Below are positions 1-5,792 of a stretch of 6,576 nucleotides of DNA, one piece after another (position 1 is the first letter of the stretch; each line of letters starts with the position of its first letter). Both the position numbers and the translations under genes were made by a program. Under the pieces are notes generated by a model. It worked only from the letters and a program-made list of their open reading frames with translations. It had not been told where the DNA came from and did no database searches. Location of the stretch: contig VBLZ01000060.1 in the NCBI GenBank assembly GCA_005878515.1, positions 1 through 6,576 on the forward strand, written 5' to 3'. Origin of the DNA: Methanobacteriota archaeon (GTDB lineage: Archaea > Thermoplasmatota > Thermoplasmata > RBG-16-68-12).

Positions 1-1077
1 CTCGCGGAGACCGTCTACGCCCGGTATTCCTCCAGGTTGCTCGCGGCGCACTCGTTCTGGCTTGGCGTCGGAGTCATCGCCCTGATCGTCGCGGGGCCAG
101 TGTATGCATACGAACTCGAGTTCCTCGGCGAGGCATCGCTCGCGGGTGCGAATCTGGCGTCCCCCATCGCGCTTGCATGTTTCGCTCTCGTTGCGGTCCA
201 GGCAGACCCGTTCCCAATCGCACCGCGTCCGTCGAAAACGCAGACGAAGCCTGGAACGCTCCCGACTTCCGACGCAATCGTCTTCGAGGAGATCCGTCCC
301 AAGTATGCGCTTCGAACGGCGCACGAAGAGTCCTCCGGAGGACGCGCCACGCTGATCCTGGGCCGCATCGCACCCGCGATGGCGGCAAGCGAAGCGGGAT
401 TCGCCGCGGTCCTCCCTGCTCGCCATGCTTCCTTGAGGGCCTTGACGACCGCATGCGAATTCCTCGCCAGGTCCCGTGGCGGCTTGGCGGTGGTCGAGGA
501 CTTGGCCGACCTCTCAGCCCTCTCCGAGTGGCCGTCCACGATTGAGGCCGTCGTGCGGCTGCGACATGTCGCCCGCGGCACGGGGTCCACCGTAATCTTC
601 TCGACGTCTCGGCTCACGGATGCGGAGCGTCGCGCTCTCAGGGACTTGCGGTTCACCTGGTGGTCGCTCCCCGATCCGGCACGTGAAATCGAATCAATCC
701 TGGCGCAATCCTTCGGGAGCGGAGCGGTTCGCCTCGTCGCATCGTTCAGTCGAGCCCACGGTCTTCGGCAGGAGGAACTCACCACGGATCACGTGCCTGC
801 CCTCCTGGATTTCCTCACCCGCGCGATCACCGAACTCTCCGGCGTCGTCGCAGGGACCGCGGGTCATGGACTCCGGACTCAACTCGAAGCCGCCGCGAGC
901 GGCCTGCGCTCGTTCGCGGCCCAGGGTGCCGAGGAGGTGGCCCGCGGCAAGTGGCCGTCCCGGATCGCGTCCGAGGCGCACCCGGACCTGCTCGTCACCG
1001 CCGCCGAGTATTGGAAGGGCAAGGAGATGGAGGAGCTCTTCACGGCCGCGGAACTCATCGTGGAGGACGAAAAATGA
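1..1077 (+). CDS. Membrane-anchored DUF835-like protein (5' end outside window)
   Basis: The reading frame is open from base 1, so the gene probably begins upstream. The first possible internal start is a TTG at 37 with no ribosome binding site, and residues below are counted from it. Two hydrophobic stretches, about residues 8-26 and 40-56, look like membrane helices and are followed by a Pro/Lys-rich linker (57-75). Residues about 105-208 resemble the archaeal DUF835 domain: a GGLAVVEDLADLSAL strand/turn, then an amphipathic helix, then STVIFSTSRLTDAERRALRD, matching the family pattern of a hydrophobic strand, 'D-leu' turn, and a late 'L...E..aL' helix. The remaining 120 residues are mostly helical and unrecognised. 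DUF835 has no firmly known function; it is often found in archaeal sensor-type proteins, so a signalling role is inference. The stop overlaps the KaiC-like gene by four bases, so the two are very likely made together. The DUF835 call is by eye and the C-terminal region could be a separate domain. Confidence 0.72.
   Translation, partial: LAETVYARYSSRLLAAHSFWLGVGVIALIVAGPVYAYELEFLGEASLAGANLASPIALACFALVAVQADPFPIAPRPSKTQTKPGTLPTSDAIVFEEIRPKYALRTAHEESSGGRATLILGRIAPAMAASEAGFAAVLPARHASLRALTTACEFLARSRGGLAVVEDLADLSALSEWPSTIEAVVRLRHVARGTGSTVIFSTSRLTDAERRALRDLRFTWWSLPDPAREIESILAQSFGSGAVRLVASFSRAHGLRQEELTTDHVPALLDFLTRAITELSGVVAGTAGHGLRTQLEAAASGLRSFAAQGAEEVARGKWPSRIASEAHPDLLVTAAEYWKGKEMEELFTAAELIVEDEK
1062..1066 (+). 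promoter_or_regulatory. Shine-Dalgarno site of the KaiC-like gene
   Basis: GGAGG sits seven bases before the ATG at 1074, an ideal distance. It lies inside the last codons of the upstream gene and fixes the start of the ATPase, ruling out the longer open frame that extends back to 951. Confidence 0.8.
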
Positions 1078-1790
1078 AGCGAGTCTCGACGCACATCGAG
1101 GGACTCGACGAGGTCCTCGGAGGCGGGATCCCTGAAGGGAATGTCGTCCTCGTCTCCGGCGCGCCCGGCACGATGAAGACGTCGCTCACCTACCACATCC
1201 TGCACTCGAGCGCCTTGAACGGGTCCCGCGGGCTGTACGTCTCGCTGGAGCAAGGCCGGGCGAGCCTGATCGACCACACGGAGGGCCTCGGCTACCGGCT
1301 CGACGACACGAACGGAAACCTGAGCGTCCTGGACCTCGGCACGCTGCGGAAGAAGCTGAAGGGATCGGCGGATCAACCGTGGCTGGACCTGTTCAAGCTC
1401 TACACGCAAGGGATCCGCAAGTCGTTCGACTACCGCTTCCTCGTCCTCGACTCGCTCGATGCGCTCGAGATTCTCGCGAAGTTCGGTGAGCCGCGGCGGG
1501 AGATGTTCTCCCTCGTCCGTTGGCTTCGGGATCTCAGGTGCACGGCGTTCCTGCTGGGAGAGCTGCCGACGGACCGCACGGGTGGTGCGGATCCCCGCCG
1601 CGCTGCGTACGCGAAGCACAAGGAGGATTATCTGGTGGACGGAATCTTGCACCTCCGGCTCGCGCGACAGGGCGAGTTCGGGATGCAGCGACAATTGCGG
1701 GTCGTCAAGATGCGAGGGACCCGGCACGACACGGGCTACCACGCGCTCGTCTTCGACAACGGGTTCCGGGTCACGCGCGGATTCGCGTAG
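1074..1790 (+). CDS. Single-domain KaiC/RAD55-like RecA-fold ATPase
   Basis: This 238-residue protein has the KaiC family layout. The N-terminal GLDEVLGGGIPEGNVVLVSG (10-29) is the usual entry to the fold. A Walker A loop GAPGTMKTS follows (29-37), then a strand ending in a candidate catalytic glutamate (LYVSLEQ, E59). Walker B is FLVLDSLDAL (122-131), and a late DYLVDGILHL strand is typical of the family. The length fits one RecA domain, unlike the two domains of cyanobacterial KaiC. In Walker A the glycine just before the lysine is methionine (M34), and the second residue of the usual catalytic Glu pair is glutamine (Q60). Archaeal relatives act as regulatory or motor ATPases (for example GvpD, ArlH/FlaH), but nothing here ties it to archaella or gas vesicles. 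The start overlaps the DUF835 gene stop as ATGA, which implies translational coupling and a shared task. ATP binding is likely; the substrate or partner is unknown. Confidence 0.9.
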   Translation: MKRVSTHIEGLDEVLGGGIPEGNVVLVSGAPGTMKTSLTYHILHSSALNGSRGLYVSLEQGRASLIDHTEGLGYRLDDTNGNLSVLDLGTLRKKLKGSADQPWLDLFKLYTQGIRKSFDYRFLVLDSLDALEILAKFGEPRREMFSLVRWLRDLRCTAFLLGELPTDRTGGADPRRAAYAKHKEDYLVDGILHLRLARQGEFGMQRQLRVVKMRGTRHDTGYHALVFDNGFRVTRGFA

Positions 1791-1810
1791 TCCTCCGGAA
1801 ACCACACGGC

Positions 1811-1820
1811 GGGGATTTTT
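1811..1820 (+). terminator. Oligo-T transcription terminator after the KaiC-like gene
   Basis: GGGGATTTTT lies about 25 bases past the ATPase stop, within the 74-bp gap (1791-1864) between convergent genes. A short T-run on the coding strand is the usual archaeal termination signal. No convincing stem precedes it. The gap also contains the dyad CCGGATTCCGG (1830-1840), whose one-base centre is too tight to form a hairpin. No T-run is visible for the opposite strand. Confidence 0.5.
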
Positions 1821-1864
1821 CTCGAGATGCCGGATTCCGGATTGCCCTTGTCGTAGCAGCCCTA

Positions 1865-2356
1865 TCATCGGCTCTCTGCTCTGCGACTCAACCCCCGCGC
1901 CGACAAGCCGAAGGCAACAGCCAAGAGGACGATGCCGGCTATAAAACAACCGAGGAAGACAGGACCGGCCTCCGACGGCAGGGAACCGCATGCGCCATCC
2001 GCAACGCAGTCCGCAACCAAGACCACGTTTAGGATGCCGATGATCCCGAGGACCACCAGAAGACCCCCCGAAAGGACCATCGGCCCAACGTAGTTCCGCC
2101 CCACCCGGGGGGACTCCTCGCCCCGGGACTCAGCCTTTGTCTGAAATCGCGCCAGCCCAAGGAGGACCGACAGCACCACCAACATCCAGACGAAGATTCC
2201 GGCCACGACCCACCACGCTGAGACGGAGCCCGCATAAACCGTCTGACCCGCCGCAATTACCCCAGAGAGGAGTGCGAATACCACAGTGAGCGTGAGTGCT
2301 AACGCGATTCGCCTCGCACGTTCGTCAAAAACCTTGAACAGCATCTTGAGTCTCAT
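1865..2356 (-). CDS. Hypothetical four-helix membrane protein
   Basis: This 163-residue protein has four likely membrane helices at about 17-36, 48-69, 91-115 and 132-152. A basic N-terminus (KxxK, RARR), a charged loop at 70-90 and a basic C-terminus (RGLSRRAESR) put both ends inside the cell by the positive-inside rule. Two cysteines (C117, C123) then fall in the outer loop between helices 3 and 4, where they could form a disulfide. I recognise no family. It follows trpS by 44 bases on the same strand and is probably the last gene of that transcript. There is no clear ribosome binding site before the ATG at 2356; a second in-frame ATG four codons later is an alternative start. By eye its codon use looks less GC-biased than its neighbours, which could mean later acquisition. 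Confidence 0.72.
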   Translation of the reverse strand: MRLKMLFKVFDERARRIALALTLTVVFALLSGVIAAGQTVYAGSVSAWWVVAGIFVWMLVVLSVLLGLARFQTKAESRGEESPRVGRNYVGPMVLSGGLLVVLGIIGILNVVLVADCVADGACGSLPSEAGPVFLGCFIAGIVLLAVAFGLSARGLSRRAESR

Positions 2357-2400
2357 CGCCGATTGTCACTGGCAAGGACATCAACTCCTGCGGAGTGAGG

Positions 2401-3525
2401 CTATCGGTCTCGAACGACGAATTCCTCAACGTGGTCTTTCGCCTTTTCGCGGGCCGCGTGGTGCGCCTTGAGCCATGGCCGCACTTTTTCCCAGAGCTCC
2501 GCCTTGCAATCCCCGCAGAGGCGGGCGCCCGACTTGCAGGTCTCCTCGACGATCGCGAGATTCTTGTCGTTCGGCTCAAAGATGTAATTGTATTGGGCGA
2601 AGATCGAGCAGATGTACGGGTTCGCCCCGAGCCGGCGCTGCTCCTCGACGGTCGCTCGTCCGCCCGTGAACGCATTCATCACCTTTTTTCGCGCCTGGGC
2701 TTCCGTGTCCGTCGTAAAGATGCTCGACTCCGGAATCGACGCCGACATCTTGCCGCCAGGGCCCAAGAGACTGGGGAGGAGTTTGGTGTGGATCAGGGCG
2801 GGCTTCGGATACCCGAGCTTCGGGGCCACGTCCCGCGTGATGCGGAAGTGGGCATCCTGGTCGATGCCGCACGGAATCAGGACAGGAACCTCTTTTCCCG
2901 CCTCGATGGTCGGTAGGAACGCCGGCGCGGCCTGGATGCTCGTGTAGAAGATCTCGCCAATGTTGTTCGCGTTCTCGAACCCGAAGACCGCCAGGGTCGT
3001 CGAGTACGTAACTCGTTTCGCGACCTCGACAGCGATCGGGTAGAGATGGTGAATGTACTCGGTGTCCAGGAAGATGCTCGTCAGCTTCGGGTCGAAGCCC
3101 ATCGCGATGATGTCGAGGATGTTGTCGTAACCGACCTTCGTCGCGTCCTCGAGGTTGTCGAAGTCTTTGAAGAGGAACTTCTCATCGTCCGTGATTTGGA
3201 AGTACAGCTTCGCGTGGAACTTTTCCTGAAGCCATTTGGTGAAGAACCAGGGGAGCATGTGCCCGATGTGAATGCCGCTCGAAGGCCCCCGGCCCGTGTA
3301 CAACGCGAACGGCGTCCCCTTCTCGTACCGGTCCAAGATCCAATTCAGGTCACGGTGGCTGTAGAACACGCCCCGCCGCAGCATCGGATGGAGCTCGCCC
3401 GTCGTCTTCCGAATCCGCTCCAGGATCTCGGGGGTGATCCGCTCCGTCCCGAACTGGGTCACGAGCCGGTCGTAGTCCACGGACCCCTTGACTTCCCATG
3501 GGGTGACGACGAAGTCGTCCGGCAT
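2401..3525 (-). CDS. trpS: Tryptophanyl-tRNA synthetase, archaeal/eukaryal type
   Basis: This class I aminoacyl-tRNA synthetase attaches tryptophan to tRNA-Trp in the cytoplasm using ATP. The 374-residue length fits the archaeal/eukaryal form. The HIGH signature is HIGH at 86-89, in the setting PSSGIHIGHMLPWFFTKWLQ that marks TrpRS. The tryptophan pocket region CGIDQDAHFRITRDVAPKLG is at 219-238, and the KMSKS loop appears as KMSAS at 259-263. The C-terminal domain carries C306, C330, C337 and C340, spaced C-x23-C-x6-C-x2-C, which resembles a metal or Fe-S site. The ATG at 3525 is the only reasonable start: an in-frame stop lies eight codons upstream and no other start codon falls between. 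There is no clear ribosome binding site, but a TATA-like box lies about 28 bases upstream, so the message may be leaderless. It lies 43 bp downstream of a small membrane protein gene on the same strand. Confidence 0.97.
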   Translation of the reverse strand: MPDDFVVTPWEVKGSVDYDRLVTQFGTERITPEILERIRKTTGELHPMLRRGVFYSHRDLNWILDRYEKGTPFALYTGRGPSSGIHIGHMLPWFFTKWLQEKFHAKLYFQITDDEKFLFKDFDNLEDATKVGYDNILDIIAMGFDPKLTSIFLDTEYIHHLYPIAVEVAKRVTYSTTLAVFGFENANNIGEIFYTSIQAAPAFLPTIEAGKEVPVLIPCGIDQDAHFRITRDVAPKLGYPKPALIHTKLLPSLLGPGGKMSASIPESSIFTTDTEAQARKKVMNAFTGGRATVEEQRRLGANPYICSIFAQYNYIFEPNDKNLAIVEETCKSGARLCGDCKAELWEKVRPWLKAHHAAREKAKDHVEEFVVRDR

Positions 3526-3550
3526 TTCGACCGCGTATTCCGGCCCCTAG

Positions 3551-3556
3551 ATAAAG
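3551..3556 (-). promoter_or_regulatory. TATA-like box for trpS
   Basis: On the minus strand this reads CTTTAT and is centred about 28 bases before the trpS ATG. Archaeal TATA boxes sit about 26-28 bases before the transcript start, so transcription would begin at or next to the ATG. That gives a leaderless mRNA, which agrees with the missing ribosome binding site. It would allow trpS to be expressed apart from the genes upstream. Confidence 0.45.
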
Positions 3557-3568
3557 ACTCGCGGGTAC

Positions 3569-4012
3569 TCAGGCGGTCTTTGCAGGGAGGGAGTCGAGGA
3601 AATGCAGGGAGTAGCCGACGGCGATCGCAACCGCGATCATGGCGGCGGCGAAGAGCCACCCGAGAAAGGCGACGCCCGACCCCAAGAGCGCAAGTCCGAA
3701 CAAGATGCCGACCGCCAGGGACTGTCGGTCCCGGCCCTCTTTCCGGATGTCCCCCTTCGCCATCGCCTTGCGATAGCTCGGTAATCCGATGAACAAGGTC
3801 GGTGAGTAGCGGTAGAGGTTCCCGAAACCGGTCCAGGACAGGATCGACGCGAACACGTATCCGCCGCCCAAGAACACGAGGAAGAGCTGGTACAGGGCGA
3901 ACGCGTTGGTCGTCAGAAATCGAGACGCGACGTACGCGACAATCCCGAGGGCGACGACCGCGACGAGGTACGCTTTCCCGAACGAACGAAGGGCGCGACC
4001 GAATTCGCTCAT
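3569..4012 (-). CDS. Hypothetical four-helix membrane protein
   Basis: This 147-residue protein has likely membrane helices at about 13-31, 38-58, 99-118 and 119-139. Between helices 2 and 3 is a conserved-looking cytoplasmic loop, GFGNLYRYSPTLFIGLPSY, followed by a highly charged stretch (RKAMAKGDIRKEGRDRQ). Positive-inside topology places both termini inside. I do not recognise the family. The ATG at 4012 is chosen because GGAGG precedes it by three bases. The same frame stays open 20 codons further (to 4072), but that would overlap the end of the hexuloisomerase gene and adds a non-hydrophobic, unlikely N-terminus. Only ten bases separate it from that gene, so they are co-transcribed. The protein shows no catalytic motif, and no link to sugar metabolism can be read from its sequence. 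Confidence 0.8.
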   Translation of the reverse strand: MSEFGRALRSFGKAYLVAVVALGIVAYVASRFLTTNAFALYQLFLVFLGGGYVFASILSWTGFGNLYRYSPTLFIGLPSYRKAMAKGDIRKEGRDRQSLAVGILFGLALLGSGVAFLGWLFAAAMIAVAIAVGYSLHFLDSLPAKTA

Positions 4013-4015
4013 GGT

Positions 4016-4020
4016 CCTCC
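4016..4020 (-). promoter_or_regulatory. Shine-Dalgarno site of the 147-residue membrane protein
   Basis: GGAGG on the minus strand lies three bases before the ATG at 4012, inside the ten-base gap after the hexuloisomerase stop. The spacing is short, but the match is full and supports the shorter start. Confidence 0.6.
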
Positions 4021-4022
4021 GG

Positions 4023-4601
4023 TCAGACCATGATCGCGTGGCGGCCCCGCATATCCGCTTCGGTCTGTCCAAGTCGTTCCATGACCTGGGCGACGACGCC
4101 GTCCAACAGGAGGACCGTGGCGTCCTCGAACAAGGTCCCGAGCGGTGCGAGTCGAGTCTCCGTCCCGTCGCCGTCCGAATGGATGAGGAGGACCACGTTG
4201 CTCGCGTGTCCGAGCTTCGAGGTGCGGTGACCGGTCACGGCGATCACCTTCGCGCCGACCCGCCGAGCGATGTTCGCCACCTGAATCGCACTCATCGTCG
4301 AGCCCGTGTTCGAGACGATCAGGACCGCGTCGCCGTCACTGACGACTGGCGTGATCGTCTCCCCGATGAAATAGCAGTCGATCCCCAGCTGGACCATCCG
4401 CATCGCGAAGGCGCGCGCGGCGAGGCCACTCCGACCGACCCCGTACACGAAGAGTTTCTTCGCGGACGTGAGGATCGCCACCGATTCGGCAATCTCTTTC
4501 GAGCGATCGACCGAGAGGATTTTCGACAGATGATCGAGCAGGTATGCGGTTGACGCAGTCGCCGTGGTGGTGTCAGATGCGGCGGTCGTGCCGCGCTTCA
4601 C
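4023..4601 (-). CDS. hxlB: 6-phospho-3-hexuloisomerase (SIS domain)
   Basis: This enzyme interconverts 6-phospho-3-hexulose and fructose 6-phosphate. With hexulose-phosphate synthase it forms the ribulose monophosphate route, which many archaea run backwards to supply ribulose 5-phosphate for nucleotides. The 192-residue length is normal. Family landmarks are FVYGVGRSG (51-59), RAFAMRMVQLG (63-73), YFIGETITP (77-85), the phosphate loop SNTGST (97-102), PLGTLFED (153-160) and the closing RHAIMV. The phosphate loop is usually SGSGxT, so the Asn-Thr form is a mild departure. Residues 1-19 are a Thr/Ala-rich extension of no clear role. The start is GTG at 4601, overlapping the upstream stop as GTGA, so it is translationally coupled to the TIM-barrel gene; no later in-frame ATG falls before the conserved core. 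No hexulose-phosphate synthase is in the window. Confidence 0.93.
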   Translation of the reverse strand: MKRGTTAASDTTTATASTAYLLDHLSKILSVDRSKEIAESVAILTSAKKLFVYGVGRSGLAARAFAMRMVQLGIDCYFIGETITPVVSDGDAVLIVSNTGSTMSAIQVANIARRVGAKVIAVTGHRTSKLGHASNVVLLIHSDGDGTETRLAPLGTLFEDATVLLLDGVVAQVMERLGQTEADMRGRHAIMV

Positions 4602-5653
4602 CGGCGCTTGGCCCCCCGCTCTTCCTTCTCCTCTTTCTCCGGCTTCGTCGGCCGCATGAGGCGCTTCGCCAGGACCCGTTCCAGGATGACCTTCATGTAC
4701 ATCGCGTCGTGCTCGAGCAGCGGGGACGACGAGACGATTGTCAGGTCGTAGTCCTCATCGAGGAGGCACTCCGCGAGCGGTTCGAACCGCAGGTCTCCCT
4801 TCTTGATCGGCGTGTACCGCAACTCGTTGCCGTCCGCGTGCTCGACGCCGCTGAAGTGCGCGTGGATGTGGCCGCCATCCGAGACTTTCTCGACCTTCGT
4901 CAGCACCTCGTCGAAGTCCTCCGGCCGTTTGAACAAGCCGAAGCCGCGCGCGTGGACGTGCGCGAAGTTCAGGACCGGGAGGACGCCTTTCGCGTTCTTG
5001 ACCAGGGTGAGCAGTTCGTCGAGGCTCCCGACGACCTCGGTGCGGCCGCTCGCTTCGATCCCCAGCCGGGAGCGGATCTTGCCTTTCTTGTACGCATCGC
5101 GGATGAGACGCAGGTTCTTCGCGATGCGGTTCATCGCCTCCTTCGGCTCGAGCTCTCCGAACATCCCGAGGTGCGTCACGACGATCGGCGAGCCCATCGC
5201 GGCCGCGAGCATGCCGCCCCAGATCACGCTCCGCACGCTCTTCTCCGCCAACCCGTCGGCGTCCGCCAGGTCCATGTAGTACGGCGTGTGCAGCGAGAGC
5301 TCGATGTCCATCTCCCGCGCAAGGTCGCCAAGCTCCTCGAGTTCGCGGTAGTCGCTCGCGATCCCGGAAGCGAGGCTGTAGAGGACATCCCCCTTCTCGA
5401 TCTTCGCGTCGAGGGAGGAGATCAGGACCTCCTTGCGGTCTTCCTTCCGGCCGATCTGAACGACGAGCTCTCCGGGAATCTCGCGCGGGGTTCGACCGAG
5501 GTCCTCGTCGCCCGCGTAGCGCTCATTGAGGTTCACGCGGACGAGCTGGACCTCCATCGCCGTGAGGCCGAGGTTGTGGATGTCCTCGATGCCGTCCCTC
5601 AGCGTCCGGCCTTTGCACGACAGCGGGATTCCGGAAGGCCCAAAACGAATCAT
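4598..5653 (-). CDS. Endonuclease-IV-like TIM-barrel protein (AP endonuclease 2 / sugar isomerase superfamily)
   Basis: This 351-residue protein belongs to the superfamily shared by endonuclease IV and xylose-isomerase-like sugar epimerases. Family landmarks are MIRFGPSGIP (1-10), SLHTPYYMDLA (120-130), VVTHLGMFG (158-166), GIEASGR (198-204), LNFAHVHARGFG (228-239), GHIHAHFSG (261-269) and SSSPLLEHDA (308-317). By hand alignment with E. coli Nfo, H69, H109, E145, H182 and H216 are kept (H122, H161, E200, H232, H264 or H266). D179, D229, H231 and E261 appear as N229, L278, Y280 and S309. The full three-zinc site is therefore doubtful and I give no gene symbol. The last 18 residues are a Lys/Glu/Arg tail. 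The ATG at 5653 has a GGGGTGAG ribosome binding site at a good distance. It is first in the minus-strand cluster and overlaps hexuloisomerase by four bases, so a sugar-phosphate role is as plausible as DNA repair. Confidence 0.85.
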   Translation of the reverse strand: MIRFGPSGIPLSCKGRTLRDGIEDIHNLGLTAMEVQLVRVNLNERYAGDEDLGRTPREIPGELVVQIGRKEDRKEVLISSLDAKIEKGDVLYSLASGIASDYRELEELGDLAREMDIELSLHTPYYMDLADADGLAEKSVRSVIWGGMLAAAMGSPIVVTHLGMFGELEPKEAMNRIAKNLRLIRDAYKKGKIRSRLGIEASGRTEVVGSLDELLTLVKNAKGVLPVLNFAHVHARGFGLFKRPEDFDEVLTKVEKVSDGGHIHAHFSGVEHADGNELRYTPIKKGDLRFEPLAECLLDEDYDLTIVSSSPLLEHDAMYMKVILERVLAKRLMRPTKPEKEEKEERGAKRR

Positions 5654-5656
5654 GAA

Positions 5657-5665
5657 CTCACCCCC
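5657..5665 (-). promoter_or_regulatory. Shine-Dalgarno site of the TIM-barrel gene
   Basis: The minus strand reads GGGGGTGAG ending three bases before the ATG at 5653. It contains GGTGA, part of the archaeal GGAGGTGA consensus, and supports this start. Confidence 0.6.
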
Positions 5666-5705
5666 GACGAAGAAGCCGCCACTCGACTATTATTCTGGCC
5701 TGCCT

Positions 5706-5717
5706 GATATTAATATC
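5706..5717. promoter_or_regulatory. Perfect AT palindrome, candidate bidirectional TATA box or operator
   Basis: GATATTAATATC is a perfect 12-bp palindrome in a GC-rich divergent intergenic region. Read on the minus strand it would place a transcript start near 5685, giving a leader of about 30 bases that includes the TIM-barrel gene's ribosome binding site. Read on the plus strand it would start a transcript near 5737-5743, at the foot of the GC-rich inverted repeat. A second AT patch at 5686-5695 (AGAATAATAG on the minus strand) is an alternative TATA for the minus operon but would leave a leader of only about 11 bases. Confidence 0.45.
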
Positions 5718-5742
5718 TTTGCCTCGGCGCCGGGCTTCGGGA

Positions 5743-5792
5743 GGGGCCGGGGTGCCCTGCCCCACGAACCGGCGGTGGCTCCGCAAGGCCCC
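5743..5792 (+). other. GC-rich nested inverted repeats, possible structured RNA or leader element
   Basis: GGGGCC at 5743-5748 can pair with GGCCCC at 5787-5792. Inside it, GGGG (5749-5752) can pair with CCCC (5760-5763), and GCGG (5772-5775) with CCGC (5781-5784) around a five-base loop. Together they would form a three-way junction of about 50 bases. No T-arm or other tRNA features are present and I recognise no known RNA family. In GC-rich DNA such pairings can arise by chance. Confidence 0.2.

Noticed and set aside
1074..1790. Archaellum protein ArlH/FlaH as identity of the KaiC-like ATPase
   Set aside because: The neighbours are not archaellum genes and no ArlH-specific feature is visible; only the general KaiC family is supported.
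1791..1864. Hairpin terminator or small RNA between the convergent genes
   Set aside because: The only dyad, CCGGATTCCGG, has a one-base centre; only the T-run is a credible signal.
879..1991. Long open frame on the minus strand across the KaiC-like gene
   Set aside because: It is antisense to a gene with clear RecA-fold motifs, its translation is Arg/Val/Glu-rich with no domain, and such shadow frames are expected in high-GC DNA with strong third-position bias.
4013..4072. Longer N-terminus for the 147-residue membrane protein
   Set aside because: It would overlap the hexuloisomerase end and lacks a ribosome site, whereas GGAGG directly precedes the ATG at 4012.
3046..4553. Further plus-strand open frames opposite trpS and hexuloisomerase (also 2395-2916)
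   Set aside because: All lie antisense to confidently identified genes and have the composition of mirror frames.
4598..5653. Calling this gene nfo (deoxyribonuclease IV)
   Set aside because: The fold family fits, but four expected metal ligands appear replaced and its partner is a sugar isomerase, so the enzyme name would overstate the evidence.
4544..5707. Long open frame on the plus strand opposite the TIM-barrel gene
   Set aside because: The translation is low-complexity (Arg, Asp, Val, Leu) with no motif, while the other strand shows a recognisable family and good start signals.
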